A stretch of DNA of 64,000 bases from Takakia lepidozioides (lineage: Eukaryota; Streptophyta; Takakiopsida; Takakiales; Takakiaceae), in NCBI GenBank assembly GCA_030704615.1, contig CM060731.1, positions 78,846,756 to 78,910,755 on the forward strand, read 5' to 3'. Numbering within the stretch: position 1 is the first letter of the stretch; each line of letters opens with the position of its first letter. This document shows, piece by piece, positions 34,680 to 48,010 of the stretch. The position numbers were made by a program, and so were the translations under genes. A model generated the notes under the pieces. That model was given only the letters and a program-made list of their open reading frames with translations. It ran no database searches and was not told the origin of the DNA.

Positions 34680-37600
34680 ATGGCAGAACGCCCAAGGTTG
34701 CTTTACATTTTAGTGCAAGATGAGGGAGAGGTGGGCAGGGATGGTGGACTGAAAGCCCCTTGTCCCCGCTACACCCGGCCCATGCTACAGAGCACCCTAC
34801 AGCTCATGGGCTGCAAGCCTCGTCATGCATTCAAGGTGTGTACATACTTCTACTTTTTCTTGGGCTCAAACTATTTTATGGAATATGCCCAGGCTGGTGG
34901 TAAAAACAAGGGAGCCCTCTTGGATGCAGTATTTTTCAAACTTGGGTGTGATGGTATTAGCTTATGGAAGTAACAGAGGGATGGAAAGGAGGAAGTGGGT
35001 TAAGCTAGTTTGTTTTAGTAAACCCTGTGCATTATTGGAATGTGTTTTAGTACAAGATTTGTCTGCTGGTGGGGGTGACTAGGGCTCTAGACATTGTGGC
35101 AACTATCTGCTACTTGTCTGCTACTGTAATTGGAAGGAATTTTTTCCTTAAACGATGATAAAATCATAAGAGAGATGGTAACTTTGTCATACTGGAATCT
35201 TTGGTAGACTCTTTGAAGTGATTTGTTGGCTGCTTCGAATTTGGCAGATACACAATTTTGTGTGCCTACTGTAATCAGAAGGAATTTTTTCCTTATGATG
35301 GTAAAATCATAAGATAAGTGGTAACTTTGTCATGCTCGAATCTTTGGTGGGCTCTTTGAAGTGATTTGTTGGCTGCTTGGAATTTGGCAGATAAGTAATC
35401 GAGTCTTCGAGGTGATGAGGAGCGAGATACCTGCTAAGAAGATCAAAGACCATCTTTTTGAAAATGGATCAATTGGTTTGGCCCCCCTTGCAGAACAACG
35501 TAAGAAAGAGACCACCAACACTGATGAAGTTAAGGAGAGCAAAACGTTTGACAACAATGGTCTCAAAATGAATTTAAAACCACTCAAGAAACGCTCGACA
35601 GTCACTGTGAGCAGAGAGAAATTTCTGGATGTTGTTTGTGACGGATTGGCGCAGTACCAGTATTTGGGTCCCAAACAGCGGTCTGATCTCATGGTTGCCT
35701 GCCGGTAGGCACACCTCAATCTGTATGCTGAAGGATCTTCTTTCGTGTCCAGGAAACACATTGTTCTGGAATCTTCTTGATATGTTAGTTTTACAGAAGA
35801 GTGCTGGCTATGACCGAAAGATGTGTTGTTTATTGCCAGTAGTTTTCTCAGGCTTGTTAGGAAGTTATCCTATACACTCCTGCAACAATCTCTCTAAAAA
35901 TAATTGTAGTTCAGGTTGAAGTTATCTTGAAATCATTGAACTCAAGACAGCAGTTGTTAATGAGTGATCTCATCAAGCTCTTGGGGCATGAATCAATTGA
36001 AAAAATTATATTGAAGGAAATGGACGCATGAAATTGGTTTCTTTAAAAAATGGATTTCTGCCAATTCAAAACAGCTTCTCATTCCAGGGAGAGGGGTGGG
36101 TATGGTTGGTGTAGAATTCGGGAGAAGAAGGCATCTGTGACAGTTCTACTGTGTGGGACAAGTGGTTGTGGCAAGTCAACGCTGTCATCACTGCTGGTAT
36201 ATTCCATCCCCCTATGTCATGTGTGCTATCAGACATTCCAATCTCCCCATCCTTACGCACTTGATTCTTATTGGAACTTTCAATTGGGTGAAACAATCAC
36301 ATGTTCTGGACTTTGCTTAACTGAACGGCTGCGAGGCATGCAGGCAAGTAGGCTTGGTATTACCACGGTGGTCTCTACTGACTCTGTCCGGCATATGATG
36401 CGCGGGTTTGTGAGCGAGAAGGAAAATCCATTACTCTGGGCTTCAACTTACCATGCAGGCGAATTTCTAGACCCAGAAGCTGTGGCTGAGGCCACGGCTA
36501 AGAAGAAGGAAGCTAAGCAGGCCAGCCTTCCTCTCCACACCAATGGCTCTCATGGCTCACTCACACCCACTTTTTCTATTGAAAGTGATGGGAGCAGTGT
36601 TGCCCAAGAACTTTCAGAGCTCACCCTCAGCAATGGAAATGGCACCCATAGTGTCAATAAGGGAAAACATGTGGACGACGAAAATGTATCCACCCTCAGA
36701 TCTGAGGGCAGCGACAAACTTGAGACAGCTGAGGCCGTAGTGGGCAATAAGACCATGGCCATCCAGGGGTTCAAAGCTCAGAGTGAAATGGTGATGGATA
36801 GTCTTGATCGCTTGATCACCGCCTGGGAGGGTAAGAAGGAGTCAGTTGTGGTGGAAGGCGTGCACTTGAGTCTCAACTTTGTGGTGAGTGGGACGGACTT
36901 TCAATTTGTGGCCGGTATAAGTTCTGCTTTTGAGTTAGTTTTTACTAAATAATACTAAGGCTTTTTATTGGACTAGAGAGGATACTTGCAGTGATTTACT
37001 GAACTCATGCCTGTATAATTTTAGTCCTCTATCCTCCTTCCACGTTTCGTGCTCTGTGCACAACTTTCCTCCTCATTGCTGTGAAGAAATACAATAACCA
37101 TGGGCTTCTGAGTATCACCACCTGCCAATGGAAGCCACTGGAGATGGCTTAATCATATGTGCAATGCCAGGAAATGGGCACAGAGAGCACTGCTTAGCTG
37201 CCAACCAAAAGGAAATGGCCAAGCTCTTCACCACCATACTAGATGGTACACCTTATCACTGTCTTTCTAACTCATCGGTGATGAGTATGGTCGGTTCACC
37301 CTCTCAGAGCTGTTTCCATGCCATCATATGAGAACTGTTTGTCTTCACTTCATTTGCCCAGTCTCTTGTGCTGAATTTCTGTAGTTCGGTTATGCAGATG
37401 GGGCTGATGAAGAAGCACCCTTCCATCATGCCATTCATGGTATACATATCAAATGAAGGAAAGCACTTGGAAAGATTTGCTGTGCGTGCCAAGTACATGA
37501 CGCTGGACCCAGCCAGAAATAAATATGTGAAGTACATTCGCAATATCAGGACTATTCAGGAATATCTATGTAAGCGTGCTGATAAACATCTGGTGCCTAA

Positions 37601-39421
37601 GGTCAATAATACGAACGTGGATAAGAGTGTGGCTGCCATTCATGCGACTGTGTTTAGCTGTCTCCGTCGCCGCGAAGAAGGGGAACCCCTGCTTGACCAG
37701 ATTACAAATACAGTGAAGGTTGTTCACCAAGAGTATACGAAACAGTATGCGGCATCGGCTTTGGGATCCAAGGGCATGTTTCAGTTGATTCAGCGGAAAG
37801 GCTCATCTCGCAACTTGATGGCTCTGATGAATAATGATGGATCGGTTGCGAAAGCATGGCCGCTTTTGTCTGTGCAAGTTGATAAAAGACCCGCGGACTG
37901 TAATTTTGGGGACAGTGGAGTAGGCACCCCACTCTATGGACCATTGTCTGTTGGGAGGTCTGAACCTGTAAATTTGCAATTTGGAAGCCTTGGTTTGAGT
38001 GCATGGCCTGGTGATAAGGGGGGCACCAGTGAGAACGGTAGCAGTAGCCGGGATGAAGGGAGTGGGAGTACAAGTGAGCTCCTTCACCATGCATCTTCAT
38101 CTGTATCTTCTCTGATGGCTGGCGATGGCCCGGAGAAAGAGGTTAACTGGCTTCCTCTCCCTCTTTCTTTCTTTCTTTCTTTCCAATAATACGCACCTGT
38201 TCTGCCGTTTTTGTCCCCATCCCTGTTATCCTTGCAGGACTGCCTGCTAAGATTGAGATAAAGAGAGGGACAGCAGATCTTGGTTTTGAAGAAAGGAGTT
38301 GTAATGAGAACAGTGTCTATATTGACAGTTGTTGCAATGTCAGATTATTTGTTTGGGCATTTGCTATGAAGCCCTAACTCTATCTGCTGTAGGATAGGCT
38401 GGGCATCACAATCCACTCAGGAGCTGGTTCAGGAGAGATATTTCAAGCAAGTTCAGTCTAGTATGAAAACTGTATTACAGAAGTACAGGATTTAAGGGGG
38501 GTGTTACTGTCAGGGACAGGCAGTAGGCAAGTTTAGACTGTTGACTTGAAGAAAGCACTTTGGAGGACTATGGACTGAAAGTCAAGCACTCCTAGTGTAT
38601 ACCCATACTGCAATGTGCGAAGAAATTAAGCTCTGGCATGCAATTTCTCAAGAACAACCTTTTGGTCTGCTGCTACTTGCCTAATGACTGGATTACATAG
38701 TTGAACTATGTTGGTGTCTATGCTTTGAAAAGTTTCGACCGATGAGAGATATAGTAAGGAGCTAATCATCTTACCTTGTCTGATCTGCAGCATACTGAGG
38801 AAGTAGAAGTATCAGGTAGCGAGGAGGAGGTAGAAGATACCTTGGAAGGTGCTGATAGCAACGGCGAGAACAGTGACCCTGAGCTTGAGCCTGTGTTGGA
38901 AGATGATGTATGTATCTCTCTCTGAAAATCACCCTCCTTTCCTCAATTGTCCTCTGGACCTCCTCAGGCATCTCATTCTTCTTGTATACATTACAAACAG
39001 TTTATGCACCACGTCACAGTTTTCACCCAAATATATTCAAGAGGAGTTTCCTGCAAAGAAAGAAGGATTGTTGGCATTTTACATACACATCATGTTTTGT
39101 TGACAGTTGGAAGGATCAGTTGATGAGGAGAGCGTGCATTCTGATGACAGCGATGTGGAGTACATCGAATCAGTGGAAGGGGATGATGGTTATTGGTCCT
39201 ATGATGTGGAAGAAGCTCCTCCCTCCCCCCAACTGGCCCAAACCGGCACTGATCATGCTCCATCGAATCTAGGCAAGGGTAAGGCCAGTATGACACGGTT
39301 ACATTCCTTTGATAGGGCACTAGCTGGTCATGGTCAACCTCAATTACGGAAGACACAGTCTCATAAAATATCCAGAGACACTTTCCTCAAACACTTCCCT
39401 CAAACACCCAACTCCACCTAA
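34680..39421 (+). CDS. 2-phosphoglycerate kinase-like P-loop protein, 7 coding exons
   Basis: Matches the plant 2-phosphoglycerate-kinase-related family (Arabidopsis At3g45090/At5g60760 type). Exons: 34680-34835, 35391-35704, 36115-36196, 36344-36883, 37398-38141, 38791-38907, 39107-39421; all phases agree. Exon 1 starts [17 protein letters not shown] and contains [17 protein letters not shown]. Exon 2 ends [20 protein letters not shown]. Exon 3 holds the Walker [10 protein letters not shown], followed in exon 4 by [15 protein letters not shown] and [15 protein letters not shown]. Exon 5 has [19 protein letters not shown] and [19 protein letters not shown]. The last two exons encode the acidic tail ([24 protein letters not shown]) and a basic end. 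Family members are linked to inositol phosphate or phosphoglycerate metabolism, but the activity is not settled. The frame is intact; exon 5 ends at a weak donor (GAG|GTTAAC). Confidence 0.9.
35113..35396 (+). repeat. Intronic tandem duplication containing the 3' splice site
   Basis: Two units of about 145 bp (about 35113-35250 and 35265-35396) share gaaggaattttttccttanacgatg and ttgaagtgatttgttggctgcttnnaatttggcag in shorter blocks. Each ends with GAATTTGGCAG|ATA, so the true acceptor at 35390 has an upstream twin near 35250. Confidence 0.8.
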
Positions 39422-40000
39422 TTAGACAACATTGCAGTATGCCTTCTCAAAGCACCCTGTCCTGTGTTTACATGATGAAAACATGTTTATCCTTCGGAGT
39501 CAACACAAGATTCTCAAGACCATCACAACCTTGAAGAGATCTACAATTTTGAAAGCTTAGATAGCATTATTTTCAAGCTCACATCCCAAAGGGAGTGGAA
39601 ACCCTTCTAGAGTCAAGGGAAATTTTATTATGTCAATTTGGGAAGGTGGGAGGAATTGCATGCGTAATTAGTTCAAATAGCAGATGCAGTTGAAGAATTG
39701 GCTTAGAAGGTAGGTAGGGATTCATTACTGAAGTCAGCAATGCAAGGGTTGAGATGCAACCTGGCATGCCATTGTTACAACGGTGTCCATGTGCACACTT
39801 GTATCATTGGCATATCCCTTGTTTGAACTTCTGTCCACTGAAGGAACCTGTCTCAACACCTTTGCATATTCTCTTCTATTCTTTGTGTAATTTTGTGCAA
39901 AACTTTCATAGAGTAAAGTTGGACACAGGGAGCTGGGACTGAAAGGGAAGGGAAGGGAAGTACAGGTGACCCACCAAAAACGAAAATCTGGATGTTTGTT
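39422..40000. other. 3' flank of kinase gene
   Basis: Presumed 3' UTR and spacer; no further exon or domain seen. Confidence 0.4.
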
Positions 40001-40350
40001 GTGGGGAGGTTCAAGGGTTATGTAGGACAGGGAAGGGAGCTGTATATGGATTTGGGGAGGGAGTACAACCTCTCGAAGGGATTGAGGATAGAGGTCTGGG
40101 TAATATTTTGAATATCTTTATCGTGGTGGGGGGGCGGGGGATTAAATTTTCACATGATGTAAATGTGTATGTGAAGGGAGAAACACAAGGCCAGATCTCG
40201 GGCCTGTGGGGAGTTTCAAGGGTCGTGTAGGATAGGGAAGGGAGCTGTGTATGAGTTTGGGGAAGCCTCTTGCAAGGAGTACAACCGCTCAAAGGGAAGG
40301 AGGGTAGAGAGGTCTGGGTAATCTTTTGAATTTTCTTTGTGATTGGGGGT
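40000..40350. repeat. Imperfect tandem duplication, ~190-bp unit
   Basis: The blocks from about 40003 and 40208 both read gtgggga(g)gtttcaagggt, gtaggananggaagggagct, gagtacaac, agaggtctgggtaat and ttttgaat. Confidence 0.75.
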
Positions 40351-40361
40351 GGGGGATTAAA

Positions 40362-40712
40362 ATGGCGGAGGATCATGATGTTTATGTTCACGAGGGGAGA
40401 AGCTGCTACTGGATGCACAGGGTTCACCATTCCACGAAGCTATGGAGTATACACGCTGACAGCATGAGCCTCCTCAAGGCAACGAACAAGGATACAGTGA
40501 CATCAAGACTGCTGCAGCGGAGTACTGCTATTGGTTGCAGCGCAGGAATTTTGGTTGATCCATTAAGCTGTTATGAGCACAACACCTTTTCCACAGCTGA
40601 AATTTGCCTTTGCCAAGATACTGGTAGGTTGGCTAAGGTTTTGGTGAAGAACAAAAACCCTCAAGAGCAGATGCTGACTGTTGATCGAAGGTCTGCTGGG
40701 GCCTCTGTCTAA
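40362..40712 (+). CDS. Unassigned short ORF
   Basis: Frame beginning MAEDHDVYVHEGRSCYW, 116 codons to a stop at 40712; no family recognised. It overlaps the end of the tandem duplication, so it may be chance or a remnant. Little else up to 41508 except GA microsatellites near 41130. Confidence 0.2.
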   Translation: MAEDHDVYVHEGRSCYWMHRVHHSTKLWSIHADSMSLLKATNKDTVTSRLLQRSTAIGCSAGILVDPLSCYEHNTFSTAEICLCQDTGRLAKVLVKNKNPQEQMLTVDRRSAGASV

Positions 40713-41508
40713 CAATCAGAGCTTAATGGTGAAGTGTTACTCCGGTGCAAAGTTCTAGAGATACTAGTACCCAGGGGCAATGAATCACCAGTTTGCTTTG
40801 CTGGGCTCGGTGCAGCTGCCTCGCCAACCTTCAATCATTTGTCAGCAAATATTGATTTATGCCTCCAAAGCTGGGCACTGGCTTTGAAATTGAGAAACAT
40901 GGAGAGCAGAATTTTGTAGATCCTCATGCATGATCAGAGAATGTAAATTCTTTCTGCAAACATTTCTGTCTGCACATCATGCATAGAAGTGCAGTCTGCT
41001 TTAATCACACATTATACAGGATGTACGTATTGATATTGTCATTTATTCTCCAGTCGATAACTGTCTTTTGAATTTTACTGTTATGAAACCTTACTAGCTG
41101 AACACACTTGACTGTCTAGTGCATGTAAGAGAGAGAGACGAAGAGATGATCAGCAGCATCCCCATCTGGGATGTTTAAATCTCCTTTTCTCCTAAGCACT
41201 ATCGGTGGTTTCAAAATGTCTGCACAGGCTAATGGGAACTAAAAAGGAGAAATACTCATCATCTATCAGGTGCGAACCAACTCTCTATCCCCATCCCCCA
41301 TCTGGATATCCAAACATATATAGTTTCAAAATACCTACATCCTCTAGTTTGACAATCATCTCTCAGCTCCAACTTGAAAACAATCCATGACGATCTGCCA
41401 TCAAGAATGATAGCAAGGCTGACTTTGCCATATGCTGACAAGATTGCATAAATGCACTCACAGGGCGTCGACTCGAGAGAGATGAAGCCAGTGTAGCTGG
41501 GAGATTGA

Positions 41509-44160
41509 CTACTCCTTCAGAGACTTTTCAACATCAACTACAAAACGATAGCGCACATCATTCTTCTCAAGGCGGGCAAGAGCTGTGTTGATATAGTCCA
41601 TGGGAATCGTCTCAATCATTGGTGCCACGCCATGCTCTCCACAGAACTCTAGCATCTCTTGTATTTGCTTTATACCTCCTACTGCACTCCCAGTGATTAT
41701 CTTCATCCCTGCAACCACAGCCCGTTTATTATGAGACCAAACAATGACTTCCACCCTCATTGTTGAGGAAAGTACCTAGTGACTCCGAAGTTTTTCAATG
41801 ACTATGCAAGTGACCGAAACTAATCATCATGATATTCTCCTCTCAATATACAGGTACGCATGGCACCCTTACCAAAAGACAAAAGGTTGACTTCTAAGCA
41901 TAAAATATGGTGTCACTTCACCCGGAAGAGCTACTGCTTCCTGTATGGAAGGACTCGAAAGTCATAAGGTACCCACACATTAGGTGGCCGGTTGACCCCA
42001 CGACCCTCTTTCCATAGTGACTGGTGTGGCCTGTGCATTGAGCACATATTTGGGAGATCTCAACGTGACAAACAAAACAAAACACTATGTGGCTTTGAAC
42101 CCTACCATTGAACCCCCGACCACTTGTAAGGCAGCCTTGAACCCTAACCATTGGGCCATCTGTTGGATGCTATACCCATACAAAGTAGTTGTTTTGCTCT
42201 AAATCTTTTGCTGACACATCACACCTCCGTCCATTCTCATGATTTGTATCTCAGATTGAGACAAGCTCAATAGAATGCAGCAATCAGACCTCAAATGATT
42301 TACATACAGCTTCAAAGCTATTAGTGTGATCATTAAAACATGCTGTTTTACCTCCAAACACAAGAAAAGGAGTGAACTTTAGCTCTTTCGCGGCACCAAC
42401 CAACACAAACACTCCACCAGTCTTCAAGAGTGGGAGATACAAGTCAAGTGGATGCTCTGCTGAAGCTGTGTCGATTATAAAGTCCAAGCTATTGGCCACA
42501 GCCTACACCCACGCACCCAACCGAGCCATTATAGTAAGGACGGAGGTGCTAGTATGACGTCAGCTTCGAGGATTGTTGCAACCTTATTGCAATACAGAGC
42601 AATGAGTTCTATACCCTAGTCCCACTACAAATCAGCAGCCTCCATTTGGATCCTCTCACAAACTAAGTGCAACGATTCATGCAGGCAGGAAGGGTAAACG
42701 GATTCTTGAGAGGAAACTGGCCTGTACACTTCTCTCTTTCTGTAGACATTAATTAAGCAGAAAGCAATCTGTCAGTCAAGAGAAACACCTGCACTTCAGC
42801 CTTATTTGCGGTAACCAGGAAGCGGTCAGCACCAAGGACAGTAAGAGCTTCCTCCTTCTTGCGTGGTGATGTGCTGAGGACTGTGACATGGAGCCCAAAC
42901 GCTTTGCCAAACTTGACAGCCATATGCCCAAGGCCTCCCAAGCCGATTACTCCAAGGTGCTTCCCAGCCTGGTTCATGCCATGGCGCACCATGGGGCTGT
43001 ATACCGTGATGCCCGCACACAACAGTGGTGCAGCAACATCTGATGCTAGGGAGTTGGGTATCTTCAACACAAACCTGGAGTGCGCCAATCATTCATCCTC
43101 TGATCAGATTCCTATTCATTCATTTTTTCGGGTTTTTACTGTTGTTCGCTTGCCTGTCTTTCAGTCCATCTTTAGCTCCAGAATACTCCCACCTTCATTT
43201 GTGTGTCTCTACACATAGCTAGCATTGACTGTCCAGCATCTCTGTTTCTCCTCTATCATAGGCCAACCCGCCCACCAGAGCCCTTCTTTGCTACTGACTG
43301 TCCTTCCTCTCCCTCTCCCCACCCCACCTTTTCGATCCTTATATCCCAAGAGAATTGATGTTCTAAACATACAGAACCTATCTGTGTAGGGCCTTCTGTA
43401 TCAGAAATGTAAGCAAAAATGACTCATGGCTCAATTGAATATCACTGTGATCCCTGCAACGGCTTAACAGCAACTGCTCCTTGATATCCCCATCGGAGTC
43501 CTTCCACCCATCGAGATTCACAAGGGAAAACCAAGAACGATTGCAAAACTAATAAGAATTCGTCAAAGCAGAGGCTACCTCTGGTGAGCAATGATGAGAT
43601 TAGAAAATCCGCCTTTTGTAACAGAACCATCCACATCGATGCCATTGAATGTACTAGTAGGATGGTTCACACAAAAATTCTCCATATCCTTGTTGCAGAA
43701 CTCACAATCTTGGCATGAGTTGAGATAGAATCCAATCCCCACACGTTCACCGGCTTTGAATCGAGATGCATTGGAGCCCACCTCCGTCACTACCCCCACA
43801 ACTTCATGTCTAGAGCACAAAGAGTTTGAAGTTAACATAACTAGATTAAATAATAAAGTTGAAGCATTCCTTTGTTTCATTCTCTCCTCCTTTCTAGGAG
43901 CGACAGATATAAGAGCACACAAACAAGGAGCAGATAAAACGAAGATTGCCCCAGGAAGCTCAAATATTCCACAAGAATAAGGACAGCTCATACCCTGGAA
44001 CCATTGGATATTTGGCATCACCCAGATGATTTTGGAGCCACGACAGATCACCAGAGCAAACTCCACAATGGGTAACACGAAGTGCCACATCATCTGGCCC
44101 TAATGACCTGCACATCCCAACATGGTTCCTGAACTGTGTGAAGAAATGAGTAGTACCCAT
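41509..44160 (-). CDS. Cinnamyl alcohol dehydrogenase family (MDR, zinc, NADPH), 5 recognised exons
   Basis: Medium-chain zinc alcohol dehydrogenase of the CAD/sinapyl-alcohol-dehydrogenase group, which reduces cinnamaldehydes in monolignol synthesis; the exact substrate is unknown. Exons (minus): 44160-43994, 43809-43579, 43074-42789, 42502-42352, 41708-41509; junctions are AG/GT with matching phases. Exon 1 has [19 protein letters not shown] (catalytic-zinc Cys; usual pattern GxCHxD, here CSGD) and YPMVPG, which joins [11 protein letters not shown] in exon 2. Exon 2 also holds the structural-zinc cysteines [16 protein letters not shown]. Exon 3 has the NADPH-binding [17 protein letters not shown]. 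The last exon ends [11 protein letters not shown]. The true N-terminal exon is not identified: an acceptor at 44101-44100 suggests the start at 44160 is intronic and the first exon lies further upstream. His replacement at the CSGD site may affect zinc chemistry. Confidence 0.88.
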
Positions 44161-44299
44161 CTTCTACTGAAACTTGAAGGGTGTCCTTTATCCTTTTCTT
44201 CAGAGTGACTAGAAGTGGAACCACGGCCACGCTCCTCACTTTTGTTTCAAGATAGAGGGCGAGAGAAGCAGAGCTGGAATCAAGCTCGTGCATTCTAGT

Positions 44300-45385
44300 G
44301 TAATTTCAATCCCGGCCCACACGTCACAAGTAAGAGTAGCACCAGTTCCTCACAAATAAACTCTGAATGTGACTGTTCCACGCACTGTCAAACGCCCTCA
44401 CCTACCATGTCATAATGCACAGCAATATGGTAGCACCATCTTGAACACTAAATATTTATTCCAGAAGGGTGTCCCCCAGGTCGAGGACCACGTGACAGCC
44501 TTCATCAATTAAGAAACCACCCCAGAAAGTTTCAGACAAGTTCAACCCCACTATGGACGAAAATTTATTCCTGTTTGTTTGACCTCTCCGGTCAGTAAAC
44601 ATGATACCTGCGCTTAAATTTGTAAGGAGACAGAATCGCAGAAGAGTCATGGGCCGCCCACCCAAAGCATTCCAGTTCACCCTTCTCAGATGTCCCCATC
44701 AGACCTGGAAAGTCAAGCCACTCAAGCTGGTTACATATATATCATGGACTCAGCTTATAATCAGAAAGATACATCTGATATATTTTCCCACACGTGTAAA
44801 AAACCCGAGCATTCAGATCATACACATTGACGACGCGAAGTTTGTAGTCAGTCTGAGTCCTGAGGTAAAAATACCCGGCTGAAAAATCGAAAGAGACAGC
44901 AGTAACAACACCACTAAGTAGCAAGCCAGCAGTAAACGTAGAAAATGACACCTGTGCTCATGAAGTGTGACTCCTTGCCCCTACACAGATATGACAAATG
45001 AGGTAGAGAAACTAAGAGTGACAAGACCAGAAATGACTAATTCTTTTTGTAAATCCTGGTATGGAAGACAGCATCTCAATGTGAATGGTAACTTCAGATA
45101 TTTGTGTTATTGCTCTGTAAGTTCTTTCTACATGGGAATTTATATGGGTTGAAACATCTCTTGTTTCCTTCAACCTGGAAACCCCAAACCATAAAATCCA
45201 AGAAAGCATTACGAAAACCAGCACTAAATTGCTGCACAAGGACAGATCGCAGTGGGAAGGTGAGCTGCCAAGCATTTTCTGGTCGTCAAAAGTAAATGAC
45301 GCTGCCTCTGTGGGCGCTGAGCAGCCTCCGAAGAGACTATCGCCCTATTCTATCATAACAAGTAAAGCAGAACACAAGCAACTTA
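44300..45385. other. Upstream of CAD gene, no gene recognised
   Basis: Short ORFs only. May contain the missing first CAD exon and promoter. Confidence 0.35.
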
Positions 45386-45389
45386 TGTG

Positions 45390-45898
45390 CCCGTTTTATT
45401 TTAAAACCTCTCCTCCCGTGGCCCTATCTTCATCCGGTGGGTGTGGGAGTTGACTCTGAAAGTTCCCAAACTGATTGGCAGGGTGGCGGTCCAAATAGTA
45501 CGGCATCAGGATGCGGTTATCCTTGATGTCAAGGATGTGATCCTTGTAAGAATGGGGCAAAATGCATTTCAAGGGGAAGGCTCCCCGCCGAGGGAGTTGC
45601 GCCCGACATTATAGAAAAACATAGTAGAACCACAGAAAGGAAAAGGAAGTTTAACCTCCAGCACCTCAAAGAGAGTGCACAACGAACGATATTGCCAAAT
45701 TTGAGAGGTGAAGCTTACCCGCACAGAAGTGGACAGTGTGATTCTTCCCAGCTCAAACAGCTTACTGGGTCTCGCTGGCACTCTTCTACGCAGCTCTAAG
45801 GATTTCGCAAAACAAGCACTGGATTTGGTGATGGAGGCATGACATCCGTTCTTAAAAGATCTAGATTTTTCCCCAAAGCAGTTGACTAAATTATCCAT
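45390..45898 (-). CDS. Unassigned ORFs, possible gene start
   Basis: The minus frame 45898-45569 begins MDNLVNCFGEKSRSFKN, with a good donor-like CGG|GTAAGC near 45720. A second frame (about 45575-45390) reads YKDHILDIKDNRILMPYYLD. Both look protein-like but I recognise no family. They could be two exons of one unknown gene. Confidence 0.25.
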
Positions 45899-46722
45899 CG
45901 AAGTACCCGTCGAAACTTCTGTGGACCCCGTTTTGTTTGCAGCCCAAGTTCCCTTTTCACTACGTAGGCATGTCTGCTGTTTCTCTCCAATTTCTCAGCG
46001 CTTAGCATCTCAGCGCTTTACACTTAGCATCCAAAGACGAGGTTTTCTCTGGGTCCTGTTAAGTTTTCACGCATGAAGTTGGGAATGCAGTGGGCACGTG
46101 TTGGTGTAGGGACCCAATGTGATCCATGTATCCCCCTTAGATGGGGTTTTCTACTGACTTATTGTCTCTTAAGGCTTATGCCACCAGCTTGTCTTATGTC
46201 AACGGCTAGATTATCCCTAAACTAGATGATGTGGCATCCTAACTGGATGGACACTTGACTACAATCTGAGGAACCAATCAGGACTCAACAGCCTGTTAAG
46301 ATAAGATCATGGCCTCTGGATTATAAAATGGATCAACTGGAAACCTAAGGGACCAGTGTACTTTGGGATGATCATTGAGGTGTATGTGGTGGCGAATGTT
46401 GGATGAACGGAGTAGTCTATCAGTAGCATCTATTTCCTCTGTGCAAGATCCCTTCTTCCTCGCAGGCTTCCTCTGCCGAACTAACATCCCTCCCTAAGCA
46501 CCTACCCGCAGAGGAGGTGGAACAAGCCGGGTGTGTGAGAATCTTGGTGGAGACGGGTGGCAGGATTTCGTTAATCATTGCTTGGACATTCTTCGCTTGT
46601 ATGCCAGATAGAGGCATACTGACGGCTCTGCAATGGCGGCGCTTAGTTATTCTCATTTATGCTTGTGCTTTTGCTTGCTTCTCGTTGTTGATGTGTTTTC
46701 TCGCGATTTTGTGATCAGCAGC

Positions 46723-47192
46723 CATGGCATCGTCGTCGCGCACTCTCGCTGAAGAAGAGCTCAACGCCTACAAGGAAACAGCTCCGGGCAATTTTGAGGC
46801 TGTCTTTGCTATATGGATCAAACTGGTGGTGGAAGTAGACTATCCTCCCCTCACTGAGCAAATTTGAGCGTCTCGAGCTCATCCTAGACACACCTTCCGA
46901 CCACTGGGTGTGGCAGTTTGAATCAACTGCTGCTCTAGAAGGCCTCAAACCCACGAACACCCCGGAGGAAGAGGCGGAGCAAAGAAGGAAGTGCATCCAG
47001 GCTCACTACAAGGAAAAGGTGCTTTTTGCACCCGAATCGCGGTTGCGATTCTGTCCAAAACGACTGTGCGTGGGACTCCAGGTTGTGAATGATGACTTGC
47101 CAGTCGTCGCAGTTGTTTTTATGCCATGTTGGCATAAAGGATGGAGTATACAAGTCGCAGAAGTGAACTCCGGGTTTCACACCGATTTATAG
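46723..47192 (+). pseudogene. Unassigned ORF with one frameshift
   Basis: MASSSRTLAEEELNAYKETA starts at 46723 and runs to a stop near 46867. A +1 frame takes over (KFERLELILDTPSDHWVWQF, then EEEAEQRRKCIQAHYKEKV) to 47192. The two frames look like one protein of about 150 residues split by a single indel. Family unknown. Confidence 0.3.
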
Positions 47193-47483
47193 GCTGATTT
47201 CCAAAAATCGGGAAAAACATATTTTTATATTAATGAAATTTGCAGTCGTGTTGACGACTGCGGGTTGGACCCCTCGAGAACATTTTTATCAATTGTAACC
47301 AATATGGCACTATTTTGAAATTACAGTGACACGCGTCGAATTGCGAGCGGGACAATTGATAGGGAGCTCGGGTTGTGAGCTCTGTAAGTCGCAGTGAGGG
47401 GGCCGACGACTTAGCGAGATTTTCAAGTCACTCCTGCTCGGCGAACGCGACCTCCATCTCCTTCTTCTTCCCTTCCTTCATCT

Positions 47484-47562
47484 ACTGTGTTTGCAATGCG
47501 TGTGTGATCCTGGCAGCCTTGCAAAAGGGCAAAGAGGTCCATGCTGACATTGTCAAAGCTGG
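47484..47562 (+). pseudogene. PPR pseudogene, left piece
   Basis: Encodes VCNACVILAALQKGKEVHAD then IVKAG, a PPR L-motif region nearly identical to the intact gene at about 8960-9040. It is truncated on the left and interrupted on the right by the retrotransposon at 47563; the frame continues at 58430. Confidence 0.9.
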
Positions 47563-48010
47563 TGTCGTGCGCATACATATCGCTACACAACTACATCGCT
47601 GTCCAAAACCACACAACACATGTGCACACCACACACTAGTATACCACTAGTCTACCACTAGTCCAGCCACTAGTCCAACCACTAGGCTACAACTAGTCAG
47701 TCACTAGGCTGCCACTACGCTGCCCACTATGGCAGTCACTAGTCCACACAATCGCCCCCCTAGCTGGTGCTTAGGTCCCTCTAAGTCCAGGTAGCCACAA
47801 GATGTGATAGTGACCATAGCCTCACTAAGTCCTCCACCACTATCCCTACTACACTCAAACTCGATAGATCAAGAGGCCGGGTGCAAGAGTTGCCCCATCG
47901 TTAGTCGCCGTCTTGCAACCTGTGAACTTGAGCTTGGGATCTCATGTATTGACTCCTATGAGCTTGGCCTCCCATGTCTTGTTAGCTGCCTCCAGTCATG
48001 TCCACTGCCA
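47563..48010 (-). repeat. 3' terminal non-coding region (LTR remnant or short LTR)
   Basis: Starts TGTCGTGCGC at the outer edge and holds about eight copies of a CCACTAGT-type motif (47640-47750). It would be the 3' LTR or part of it. No convincing counterpart is visible near 58000-58425, so LTR status is unproven. Confidence 0.45.
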
